Below are positions 1 through 6,738 of a DNA stretch of 35,209 bases, piece by piece; within the stretch, counting starts at the first letter, position 1; every line of letters begins with the position of its first letter. The notes under the pieces are model-generated. The model did not search any database and had not been told where the DNA came from. It was given only the letters and a program-made list of their open reading frames with translations. A program made the translations under genes and the position numbers. The stretch comes from an uncultured Bacilli bacterium (GTDB lineage Bacteria; Bacillota_I; Bacilli_A; RF39; UBA660), in the NCBI GenBank assembly GCA_947624175.1, contig CANQJD010000009.1, positions 1 to 35,209 of the forward strand. The letters run 5' to 3'.

Positions 1-3
1 TAA

Positions 4-27
4 CTCCTTCTATTCTACTTGATTATA
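4..27 (-). promoter_or_regulatory. Possible leader of a divergent gene off the left edge
   Basis: On the minus strand there is a TATAAT box (plus-strand ATTATA at 22-27), followed 12 nt later by AAGGAG (plus CTCCTT at 4-9) just before the window edge. This looks like the -10 box and ribosome site of a minus-strand gene starting outside the window. No good -35 box is visible, and the coding region cannot be seen. Confidence 0.35.
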
Positions 28-93
28 TCATATAATCTTTGCGAAGAAATTTTTGGTAATTTTACTCTTTTTTGCTGGAAAATAAAAAAATGT

Positions 94-122
94 TTGTAAA
101 ATTAAGAAAATTGTTGTATACT
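94..122 (+). promoter_or_regulatory. Sigma-A promoter of the 150-965 gene
   Basis: TTGTAA (94-99), a 17-nt spacer and TATACT (117-122). Transcription would begin near 129, leaving about 21 nt before the start codon, with GAGGAG at 135-140 as ribosome site. Confidence 0.6.
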
Positions 123-149
123 TATTATAAAGTAGAGGAGAGATGTTAA

Positions 150-965
150 ATGGATGAAAAGAAAAAAGGTATAATTTTTGGAACTTTAGCTCTTGTTGCT
201 GGAATTACAATGATTGCTTATGGAGTTGTAAATCTAATGAAAGATAATAAAGAACCAGTTGAAGATGATCAAACAAATCTTGATGGACCTAGTATTACGG
301 TTACAGAAGATGATATTAAAACTTGGTCTACCGATAATAAGACATTACTTGATTATTTCTTTATTTATAATTATAGTAAAGACTTTGATTTAGATACTGC
401 AACCGAAGAAGATATTAGTAATGTATTTGCTTGGTATTTTTTCCATGTATATGATCATGGTGAAGGAGAAAAGCCAACTGATAGCAAATATAAATATCGT
501 TATACAATGCCTAAAGCTGATGCTGAAGTATTCATGCAAAATTATGTAGGTGTACCACTTGATATGGTAAACATTGAAGCGATTTCTCTATATAAAGATA
601 ATTTGTTTTTTACAAGTGATGATGAAAACTTTTATGTAGATGTTGTTGAATTTGGACTCGATGATGGTGGTTTAGCTTATTCTCTTGATACGATAGAAAT
701 TGTATCTGATAGTGAAATTAATGTTACTTATCAAATAAAAAATAATATTCTTTGTAATTCACCAGATGAAGAATGCTTTAATATGACTAAACAATTAACT
801 TTAAGAAAAGCTGATGAAGGATTTACAATATTAAGAGCAACTACTGTTGGTGATACTGAAACTGATAATAGCAACTTAGAAGATAACACTCAAGAAGATA
901 ATCAAACAGAAAATGAAAATACGAATCAAGAAACAGAAAATAATGAGGCAAGTTCAGAAGAATAG
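150..965 (+). CDS. Membrane-anchored extracellular protein, function unknown
   Basis: I do not recognise the family. Residues 1-8 are charged, residues 9-30 form one hydrophobic segment (GIIFGTLALVAGITMIAYGVV), and there is no lipobox cysteine, so the protein is probably held in the membrane by its N-terminus with the rest outside. Residues about 50-225 form an acidic mixed alpha/beta domain. The last 40 residues are low complexity and rich in Glu, Asn, Thr and Gln. The start at 150 is set by GAGGAG ten bases upstream. It has its own promoter and its own terminator (972-1001), so it is probably monocistronic and not part of the spoVA operon that follows. Confidence 0.75.
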   Translation: MDEKKKGIIFGTLALVAGITMIAYGVVNLMKDNKEPVEDDQTNLDGPSITVTEDDIKTWSTDNKTLLDYFFIYNYSKDFDLDTATEEDISNVFAWYFFHVYDHGEGEKPTDSKYKYRYTMPKADAEVFMQNYVGVPLDMVNIEAISLYKDNLFFTSDDENFYVDVVEFGLDDGGLAYSLDTIEIVSDSEINVTYQIKNNILCNSPDEECFNMTKQLTLRKADEGFTILRATTVGDTETDNSNLEDNTQEDNQTENENTNQETENNEASSEE

Positions 966-971
966 TTAATT

Positions 972-1001
972 AGAATTAGATTTAAGTCTAGTTCTTTTTT
1001 T
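972..1001 (+). terminator. Rho-independent terminator after the 150-965 gene
   Basis: AGAATTAGA pairs with TCTAGTTCT (one G-U pair) around a short loop, followed by a run of seven T. It separates the first gene from spoVAC. Confidence 0.75.
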
Positions 1002-1030
1002 GTATAAATTTTCCATATTTGAAAATAATA
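1002..1030 (+). promoter_or_regulatory. Possible sigma-G (forespore) promoter of spoVAC
   Basis: GTATA (1002-1006), 17 nt, then AATAATA (1024-1030) fits the Bacillus sigma-G pattern GHATR-N17/18-CATNHTA at all positions but one. It sits directly after a terminator and before an operon that is sigma-G dependent in Bacillus. The predicted start site near 1037 leaves only about 8 nt of leader and cuts into the GGTGA ribosome site. In DNA this AT-rich, chance matches are common. Confidence 0.3.
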
Positions 1031-1044
1031 AAAATGGTGATAGT

Positions 1045-1488
1045 ATGGAAAAGAAATTATATAACAAATTAGTAATGGATCATAAACCAAAAGAAAAAAG
1101 AGGTCAAAATGCTTTTATTGCTTTCATGGTTGGTGGATTAGTTGGGGTTCTTGGTCAATTATTAGTTGAATTTTATTCTTATTATTTAGGATTATCTTCA
1201 AGTGATGCTTCAATTTTCATGATTGTGACACTTATCTTCTTTGCAAGTTTATTTACAGCTTTAGGTTTCTTTGATAAATGGGTTAAATTTGCAAGATGTG
1301 GACTTATTATTCCAATTACTGGTTTTGCTCATTCAATGACCAGTGCTGCAATTGAATATAAAAGAGAAGGTTTTGTTACAGGGCTTGGTGCTAATATGTT
1401 TAAGTTAGCTGGAACGGTTATTTTATATGGAGTAGTTTCAGCCTATATCTTTGGCTTTATTAGACTTATTATTATGGGAGGTGCCTAA
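1045..1488 (+). CDS. spoVAC: Stage V sporulation protein AC (SpoVAC)
   Basis: SpoVAC is an integral membrane subunit of the SpoVA complex, which moves Ca-dipicolinate into the forespore and releases it at germination; in Bacillus it behaves as a mechanosensitive channel. The protein has a charged N-terminus (HKPKEKRGQNAFIAFMVGG), about four membrane segments, and the family motif GFAHSMTSAAIEYKREG. The ORF track begins at a TTG at 1000, but that start falls in the T-run of the preceding terminator. I use ATG 1045, preceded by GGTGA at 1036-1040, giving 147 aa. SpoVAD starts on the base after its stop codon. Confidence 0.93.
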   Translation: MEKKLYNKLVMDHKPKEKRGQNAFIAFMVGGLVGVLGQLLVEFYSYYLGLSSSDASIFMIVTLIFFASLFTALGFFDKWVKFARCGLIIPITGFAHSMTSAAIEYKREGFVTGLGANMFKLAGTVILYGVVSAYIFGFIRLIIMGGA

Positions 1489-2487
1489 GTGACAACGAAA
1501 TATAAAGATGTTTATATAAAAGATGTAGCAACAGTAGTTGGACCTTATGAATATAAAGGACCACTTGGTAAAAGATTTGATAAGTATTATAAAAAAGATA
1601 TGTATTTTGGATGTGATAGTCTAGAAAGTGCTGAAGTTAAACTGATGAATGATAGTATTAAGTTAGTTTTAAAGAAAAGTGGAGATGAAAAATCAGATAT
1701 TGATTTATTTATTGCCGGTGATTTGCAAAATCAAATTACGGCTAGTTGTTATGCGGCAAGAGATTTAGGAAGACCTTTCTTTGGAATTTATAGTGCTTGT
1801 GCAACTAACACGGAAGGCTTGATTATTGCTTCTAACTTCGTTGAAAATAAAGTATGTGATAATGTTTTAGTAAGTGTTAGTAGCCATAATATGGTATCTG
1901 AAAAACAATTCAGAAATCCAACTGAATATGGAGCACCAAAACCAGGAACAGCTACGTTCACAGCAACGGGTGGTGCAAGTTGTATCTTAACCAATAAAGA
2001 AGGAAAAGTTCGAATTGAAAGTTCAACTGTTGGAACCCCAATTGATATGGCTCAAAATGATCCTTTACATATGGGAAGTGTGATGGCTCCGGCCGCGGCT
2101 GATGTGATTAATCAACATTTAAGTGATATGAACAGAACCGTTGATGACTATGATTTAATTTTAACTGGTGATTTAGGAATTTATGGCAAAGAAATATTAA
2201 GAGATTATTTAAAACAAGAATATGATATTGATTTAAAAGATAAATACAATGATTGTGGAGTTATGCTTTATGATTTAGATAAACAAAAAGATGTTCAAGC
2301 TGGAGGTTCTGGACCCGTTTGTAGTGCTCTTGTTGTTTATTCTGATATAATAAAAAAACTCATAAAAGGTGAATTAAAAAGAGTTTTATATATAGCAACC
2401 GGGGCTTTATTTAATCCAACGATGGTTTTTCAAAAAGAAAACATTGTAAGTATAGCCCATGCTGTTAGTTTGGAGAGTGTTCTATGA
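1489..2487 (+). CDS. spoVAD: Stage V sporulation protein AD (SpoVAD)
   Basis: SpoVAD is the soluble thiolase-fold subunit of the SpoVA channel; in Bacillus it binds dipicolinic acid at the spore inner membrane. The family sequence is plain throughout: an N-terminal segment with VATVVGPYEYKGPLG, FFGIYSACATNTEGLIIA, and VSVSSHNMVSEKQFRNPTEY. The length, 332 aa, is normal. Translation starts at GTG 1489 behind a strong GGGAGGTG (1476-1483) inside the end of spoVAC. The stop overlaps the start of spoVAE (ATGA), so the three genes are translationally coupled. Confidence 0.95.
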   Translation: MTTKYKDVYIKDVATVVGPYEYKGPLGKRFDKYYKKDMYFGCDSLESAEVKLMNDSIKLVLKKSGDEKSDIDLFIAGDLQNQITASCYAARDLGRPFFGIYSACATNTEGLIIASNFVENKVCDNVLVSVSSHNMVSEKQFRNPTEYGAPKPGTATFTATGGASCILTNKEGKVRIESSTVGTPIDMAQNDPLHMGSVMAPAAADVINQHLSDMNRTVDDYDLILTGDLGIYGKEILRDYLKQEYDIDLKDKYNDCGVMLYDLDKQKDVQAGGSGPVCSALVVYSDIIKKLIKGELKRVLYIATGALFNPTMVFQKENIVSIAHAVSLESVL

Positions 2488-2834
2488 TATACATTTATTC
2501 ATTTTTATTTGCAGGAGCCGTTTGTTTAATTGCTCAATTAATCTTAGATAATACAAAATTAACACCTGGTCATATTACGAGTATCTTTGTAATATGTGGG
2601 GCTGCTTTAGATATCTTTAATATCTATGATTTAATCGTTGCTCATGTTGGAGCTGGTGCCTTAGTACCAATTACTTCATTTGGTCATTTACTAATTCATG
2701 GTGGATTAGTGAGAGCCTCAGAAGTTGGATTCATGGGACTTGCTATGGGAATATTTGATTTAACAGCATCAGGTATTACATCAGCTATCTTCTTTGCTTT
2801 CATTTTCTCTTTATTCTTTAGACCTCGAGATTAA
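2484..2834 (+). CDS. spoVAE: Stage V sporulation protein AE (SpoVAEb type)
   Basis: Third gene of the minimal spoVAC-D-E set, coding for a 116-aa membrane protein with about four hydrophobic segments. Family features are an early Gln-Leu segment (IAQLILDNTKLTPGHI), VGAGALVPITSFGH and LMHGG-like LLIHGGLVRA. It corresponds to the long SpoVAEb form. The start overlaps the spoVAD stop by four bases. Bacillus has seven spoVA genes; three, as here, is the layout known from Clostridia. A terminator follows directly. Confidence 0.93.
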   Translation: MIYIYSFLFAGAVCLIAQLILDNTKLTPGHITSIFVICGAALDIFNIYDLIVAHVGAGALVPITSFGHLLIHGGLVRASEVGFMGLAMGIFDLTASGITSAIFFAFIFSLFFRPRD

Positions 2835-2859
2835 TACAAGACTTTCTTGTATTTTTTTT
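2833..2859 (+). terminator. Terminator of the spoVA operon
   Basis: A perfect 9-bp stem (AATACAAGA / TCTTGTATT) with a 3-nt loop and eight T. The stem begins inside the stop codon of spoVAE. Confidence 0.85.
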
Positions 2860-2869
2860 GGAAAAATTA

Positions 2870-2898
2870 TTGTATTTTACCGTCTTTAGTGCTATTAT
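2870..2898 (+). promoter_or_regulatory. Sigma-A promoter of the 2921-3610 gene
   Basis: TTGTAT (2870-2875), 17-nt spacer, TATTAT (2893-2898). The leader would be about 16 nt, with GGAGGAG at 2911-2917. Confidence 0.55.
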
Positions 2899-2920
2899 AA
2901 AAAGAAATTTGGAGGAGTTT

Positions 2921-3610
2921 ATGGAAGATATAGAAAGAGAATTTAAAGATATTAAGAAGGATATTTATAAATGTTATAAACAAAATAAATTTACTAATAA
3001 AATATCTTGGTTAAGTTTGCCAATTTCTTTAACTATATTTATTGTAAGTAGATTAATTCCTCCTTTAGCTTTTTTAAATATAATACCTATTCTTCTTTCA
3101 TTTTTAAATCTTTTAGTTATGCCAACTTTTAAAATATTAAAAAAAGTAAAGCATTTAGATAATAGTATTCAAAAAGAAAAAAATAATTTAGAATTAGAAA
3201 AAATAAATGAAATATATTATGAAATTAAAAAATTCTATAACATTGGAGAAATACCTACTAAGTATTTATGGATATCATTTATAACTTTTATAATTTCTTT
3301 AATAGGAATGATATTAGGTGATTGTATGAATTTATTAATTTATGTTATACCAATTGTTCCTATTACTTTAACTACAAGTTTAGTTTTATCTTTAAAAGAA
3401 TTAAAAGATGCTAAAATAATTATAAAAGATTTAGGAAAAATAGTTTCATTTCTTGAAATTCAAGAGAGAAATAAAGAATTAGAAAAAGAGTTAGAATTAA
3501 GAAATAATATAGTTAAAGAAAATAAGACTTATAATTATCAAGATAATTTTTATTATCAAAAGCAAGAAGAAATTACTAAAGTATTAAAAAAAGGTTCAAG
3601 ACCTTTCTAA
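2921..3610 (+). CDS. Small four-helix membrane protein with coiled-coil ends, unknown
   Basis: Family not recognised. The start is ATG 2921, just behind GGAGGAG; the longer TTG start in the track overlaps the promoter and the preceding terminator. The 229-aa protein has a charged N-terminal helix, two hydrophobic segments (about residues 28-70), a lysine-rich amphipathic linker, two more hydrophobic segments (about 113-160), then a C-terminal coiled coil rich in Glu and Lys. Both ends should face the cytoplasm. Its last codons overlap the end of the convergent VanY-like gene by 15 bp. Confidence 0.65.
   Translation: MEDIEREFKDIKKDIYKCYKQNKFTNKISWLSLPISLTIFIVSRLIPPLAFLNIIPILLSFLNLLVMPTFKILKKVKHLDNSIQKEKNNLELEKINEIYYEIKKFYNIGEIPTKYLWISFITFIISLIGMILGDCMNLLIYVIPIVPITLTTSLVLSLKELKDAKIIIKDLGKIVSFLEIQERNKELEKELELRNNIVKENKTYNYQDNFYYQKQEEITKVLKKGSRPF
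3586..3606 (-). terminator. Terminator of the VanY-like gene, inside the facing coding region
   Basis: On the minus strand, AAAGGT-CTTGA-ACCTTT is followed by a T-run (plus-strand A-run at 3586-3592). The hairpin lies across the stop codons of both convergent genes. In the plus direction only TTT follows, so it probably works mainly on the minus strand. Confidence 0.65.
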
Positions 3611-4423
3611 TTTATTATCTAAAAATTCATAGTAATATTCTTCAAAAGTTAAATTATTTTCATGGATATATTTAGCAACACTAAGACCTACATATCTATA
3701 ATGCCATGGTTCATAGATATAACCAGTTATATTTTCTTTATCTTTGGGGTATCTTAAAATAAAACCATATTTATAAGCATTTTCTTGCATCCAAGTAAAC
3801 TCATCAGTATCTTCAAAATCTGTATAAATTTTAGTAATATTGTCAACATCAATCGCAAGTCCCGTATGATGTTCTGAAAAACCAGGTCTAGCTGAATAAG
3901 TATCGGCATTATTAACACCATCGCATTTGGCATAGTTATTATATAAATTACTTTGATAATCATAAGTTCTATATGTTGAGATGGCTCTTAAATTATAGCC
4001 TTCTTTTTTTATATCATTTGCCATTTTAATAAATGCATCCTTTGCTTTTTCTTCTAAGTACATACCTTCTTTAGCATATTCTTCTACTTTAACTAAATTA
4101 GGTACTTCAAAATCTTTAGCCAAATAATTATATTTATTAACAAGCATTAATAAGTTAAATTCTTTTACTTCTTTAGTATTCGTATAAAAACTATTATCAA
4201 GATTCATATTAACTCTTAAAACAATATCTTTAGAATTTAAATCTGGATTACTGATACTATATTTTTTATATCTTTCCAAGTTTTCCTTCTTATAAAACTT
4301 AACTTCTTGATAAGGATTAGTTTCGACTTCTTCTTTAACCACTTCTTTTTTATTATTTTTTAAAATACAAAGAATAGCAACAACTGTAATTAAAATAATT
4401 AATAAAGCCATACCTTTTTTCAT
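3596..4423 (-). CDS. VanY-type D-alanyl-D-alanine carboxypeptidase (peptidase M15B)
   Basis: A zinc carboxypeptidase that would remove the terminal D-Ala from peptidoglycan stem peptides outside the membrane. Residues 1-21 form an uncleaved-looking signal anchor, followed by a linker of about 100 residues and the M15B catalytic domain. The zinc motif SxHxxGxAxD is complete (SEHHTGLAID, H185 and D192), and EPWHYR supplies the catalytic Glu238 and third ligand His241. YRTYDYQ near 151-157 matches the substrate-binding Arg region. The 275-aa length is typical. The start is preceded by AGAGGTTGA. It stands alone on the minus strand. VanY here need not mean vancomycin resistance, as no van regulators or ligases are nearby; housekeeping wall trimming is more likely. 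Confidence 0.88.
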   Translation of the reverse strand: MKKGMALLIILITVVAILCILKNNKKEVVKEEVETNPYQEVKFYKKENLERYKKYSISNPDLNSKDIVLRVNMNLDNSFYTNTKEVKEFNLLMLVNKYNYLAKDFEVPNLVKVEEYAKEGMYLEEKAKDAFIKMANDIKKEGYNLRAISTYRTYDYQSNLYNNYAKCDGVNNADTYSARPGFSEHHTGLAIDVDNITKIYTDFEDTDEFTWMQENAYKYGFILRYPKDKENITGYIYEPWHYRYVGLSVAKYIHENNLTFEEYYYEFLDNKLERS

Positions 4424-4488
4424 TAAATCAACCTCTAATTAATGATATTCTAAATAATGTAAAAAAATAATCGCTTTTTAGGAAAAAA

Positions 4489-4499
4489 TATAATATAAT
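4489..4499 (+). promoter_or_regulatory. Overlapping -10 boxes upstream of rsmA
   Basis: TATAATATAAT contains two overlapping TATAAT boxes 16-27 nt before the start codon of rsmA. No convincing -35 box is seen. Confidence 0.4.
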
Positions 4500-4515
4500 T
4501 AATTTAGGTGAATTT

Positions 4516-5310
4516 ATGCAAGACTTTAATTATAAAAAATCTTTAGGGCAAAACTTTTTAAATGATAAGAATGTGTTAACAAGAATTGTAAAGGCTGTTC
4601 CGTTTAAAGATAATTCTTTGGTTATTGAAATTGGACCTGGAAGTGGTAATTTAACAAGAGAACTTGCTTCGGTTGCAACTAATGTAGTATGTTATGAAAT
4701 AGATGATAGACTAGAAACGATACTAGATGAGGCTTTAAAAGACTTTAATAATGTTCATATTATCTTTGAAGATTTTTTAAAAAGTGATATAGAAAATGAC
4801 CTTAAAGACTATAAGTATGATAATTTATATTTAGTTGCTAATCTTCCTTATTATATAACAACACCAATCATTGAAAAAGTTATTAATTCTAATCTTGATT
4901 TTTCCTATATAACCGTTATGGTGCAAAAAGAAGTAGGAGAAAGATTTAATGCTAAACCAGGAACTCGGGAATATAATTCTTTAACGGTTTATTTGAATTA
5001 TTATTTTGATATAAAGAAAGAATTTATTGTATCTCGTAATTCATTTACACCGAAACCTAATGTTGATAGTATGGTTATTTCTTTAATCAAAAAAGAAAAT
5101 CCTTTACCTTTAAAAGATAAAGAGATGTTTAATAAATTATTACATGATGCATTTAAATATAAAAGAAAGAATATTAGGAATAATTTAAAAAATTATGATT
5201 TAGATAAAGTATTAAAAATCCTTAATAAATACGGTTATGATTTAACAGTTAGAGCCGAAGAATTAAAACTAGAAATATTTGTGGAACTTGCTAATAGTTT
5301 AGATAATTAA
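4516..5310 (+). CDS. rsmA: 16S rRNA (adenine1518/1519-N6)-dimethyltransferase RsmA
   Basis: KsgA/RsmA uses S-adenosylmethionine to dimethylate two adjacent adenines in helix 45 of 16S rRNA late in 30S assembly. All family motifs are present: GQNFLND (11-17), the SAM loop EIGPGSGNLT (38-47), an acidic ribose-binding Glu61, the catalytic NLPYYIT (109-115), and VQKEVGERF. The length of 264 aa is normal for Bacillota. The start ATG 4516 has AGGTGA upstream. In Bacillus this gene is followed by yabG and veg; here about 2.9 kb of other genes separate them. Confidence 0.96.
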   Translation: MQDFNYKKSLGQNFLNDKNVLTRIVKAVPFKDNSLVIEIGPGSGNLTRELASVATNVVCYEIDDRLETILDEALKDFNNVHIIFEDFLKSDIENDLKDYKYDNLYLVANLPYYITTPIIEKVINSNLDFSYITVMVQKEVGERFNAKPGTREYNSLTVYLNYYFDIKKEFIVSRNSFTPKPNVDSMVISLIKKENPLPLKDKEMFNKLLHDAFKYKRKNIRNNLKNYDLDKVLKILNKYGYDLTVRAEELKLEIFVELANSLDN

Positions 5311-5340
5311 AAAGAAATAAAACGTTGTTATTTCTTTTTT
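5311..5340. terminator. Bidirectional terminator between rsmA and the XRE gene
   Basis: AAAGAAATAA and TTATTTCTTT form a perfect 10-bp stem with T-runs on the 3' side of both strands. It overlaps the last codons of the minus-strand XRE gene. Confidence 0.75.
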
Positions 5341-5603
5341 TCATCTATTCTCTTAAAATTTGTAATATGTTTTTTATTAAATTTAACTAAATCTTCTGAT
5401 TTTATATTAATTTTTTTATCATATTCGTTGATATTATGAGCAAATTTATCGATTGTAGAACATTTTACATCAACTTTAGCATTTTCAATTTGATTTAAAT
5501 ATGATAAAGTTGTTTCTAACATTTCAGCAAATTTTTCTTGTGATAAGTTAAATTTTTTACGATAATATTTTAAATTAATCGCTAAAATTTCACATAGATT
5601 CAT
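5328..5603 (-). CDS. Short XRE-family helix-turn-helix regulator
   Basis: A 91-aa single-domain DNA-binding protein. Residues 8-62 form the lambda-Cro/C1-type helix-turn-helix: LKYYRKKFNLSQEKFAEML (helices 1-2) and TTLSYLNQIENAKVDVKCSTIDKFAHNI (recognition helix onward). The C-terminal 25 residues are lysine-rich with no sensor domain. The start follows a good GAGGTGAT. It is divergently placed from the lipoprotein gene at 5737, and an inverted repeat (5630-5648) lies on its own promoter region, so it may repress itself and act on the neighbouring pair. Target and signal are unknown. Confidence 0.8.
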   Translation of the reverse strand: MNLCEILAINLKYYRKKFNLSQEKFAEMLETTLSYLNQIENAKVDVKCSTIDKFAHNINEYDKKINIKSEDLVKFNKKHITNFKRIDEKKK

Positions 5604-5629
5604 ATTATCACCTCATGATGTTATTTTAT

Positions 5630-5648
5630 ACTTTGATAAATGCAAAGT
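5630..5648. promoter_or_regulatory. Inverted repeat, possible operator of the XRE regulator
   Basis: ACTTTG-N7-CAAAGT is a perfect 6-bp inverted repeat about 27 bp upstream of the XRE start codon. It overlaps a minus-strand TATAAA that could be the -10 box, a common place for an autoregulatory operator. Confidence 0.4.
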
Positions 5649-5686
5649 CTTTACTAATAAAACGAAAGAAAAAAGCACGAATTTTG

Positions 5687-5715
5687 TTGACTTTACTAGT
5701 GAAAGCATATATAAT
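5687..5715 (+). promoter_or_regulatory. Strong sigma-A promoter of the 5737-8151 operon
   Basis: TTGACT (5687-5692), 17-nt spacer, TATAAT (5710-5715). The leader is predicted at about 15 nt and contains AAGGAGG (5725-5731). Confidence 0.8.
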
Positions 5716-5736
5716 TTAAAATGGAAGGAGGTAGAA

Positions 5737-6723
5737 ATGAAAAATATTTTTAAAATATTATTTGTTAGCATTTTAGTAATTATGTTAAGCGGATGTGGCA
5801 ATAAAAAAATTGATTGGAATGAAATTGAGTTAGGTGATAAAATGCCTAAATCAGAAATTTTGACTGGAGAGATTAAAACCAATCGTAGTGATTTAGCTAG
5901 TATTGAGATAAAAAAGATTTCTAAAAAAGAATATAAGAACTATGTTCAAAGTTGTATATCTGCTGGGTTTGATATTGATTTAGAATATGAAAATTGGGAT
6001 ACAGTTTATGGTGCTTTTAATAAAGATGGATATTCTATTAGAATTGTGTATTTAGAATCTAATAAGGAAATGGATATTACCTTTGAAATTCCAGAAACTT
6101 CTAATATGAAAGAAATTGAGTGGCCAAAAACGGGACTTGGAGCTATGTTACCTAAACCTGAATCAACACTTGGAAAAATATCTTGGGATAATAGTGAGAC
6201 ATTTATAGTTCATTTAGGAAATACAACCATTGAAAAATATAAAGAATATGTTAAGGAATGTGAAAACCGTGGTTTTACCAAAGATTACAGTAGAGAAGAT
6301 AAGTATTATAAAGCTAAAAATTCTAACGATTATGAATTAACTTTAAGATATCTTGGAGCAAATGTTATTGAAATATCTTTGGAAGCGCCAGAAGAAGTAT
6401 CAGATAATTCAACTTCAGATACAACTAAACCAGAAACATCTACACCAAATAATAATTCAGAAATGAGAGCAGATTTTAAAACAGCAATGGATAATTATGA
6501 AAAGTTTATGGATGAATATATAGCATTTATGAAGAAATATAAAGCATCTAATGGTTCGGATTTAAGTTTACTTTCAGATTATACTAATTTTTTAAGTAGA
6601 TATACTGAATTTACTAATAGTTTTTCTGAATGGGAAGATAAAGATTTGAATTCTAAAGAACTTGCTTATTATTTAGAAGTTCAAACAAGAGTTAATAAAA
6701 AATTATTAGAAGTTACTAATTAA
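5737..6723 (+). CDS. Lipoprotein with two tandem WP-x-GLG modules, unknown
   Basis: Residues 1-20 are a lipoprotein signal ending in the lipobox LSGC (Cys20), so the protein should be lipid-anchored outside the membrane. Two homologous modules follow: about 25-127 (IDWNEIELGDKMPK... YVQSCISAGFDID) and 127-218 (IEWPKTGLGAMLPKPE... YVKECENRGFTKDY). After a Ser/Thr/Asn linker, residues 240-328 form a helical domain with YEKFMDEYIAFMKKYKASNG. The overall plan resembles lipoproteins annotated DUF6591 in gut Bacillota, a match from memory only. It is first in an operon with 6739-8151 (15-bp gap). Confidence 0.75.
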   Translation: MKNIFKILFVSILVIMLSGCGNKKIDWNEIELGDKMPKSEILTGEIKTNRSDLASIEIKKISKKEYKNYVQSCISAGFDIDLEYENWDTVYGAFNKDGYSIRIVYLESNKEMDITFEIPETSNMKEIEWPKTGLGAMLPKPESTLGKISWDNSETFIVHLGNTTIEKYKEYVKECENRGFTKDYSREDKYYKAKNSNDYELTLRYLGANVIEISLEAPEEVSDNSTSDTTKPETSTPNNNSEMRADFKTAMDNYEKFMDEYIAFMKKYKASNGSDLSLLSDYTNFLSRYTEFTNSFSEWEDKDLNSKELAYYLEVQTRVNKKLLEVTN

Positions 6724-6738
6724 GGATAGGAGTAAAAA

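Noticed and set aside
1788-1994. Reverse-strand ORFs inside known genes (for example 1788-1994, 7775-8020, 10066-10398, 12783-13025, 18220-18543, 22360-22659, 25898-26185, 30109-30375)
   Set aside because: Each lies wholly or mostly within a well-supported gene on the other strand, lacks a ribosome site and has shadow-like composition.
3596-4423. Vancomycin resistance locus
   Set aside because: A VanY-like domain alone is not evidence: no vanH, vanA, vanX or two-component genes are present.
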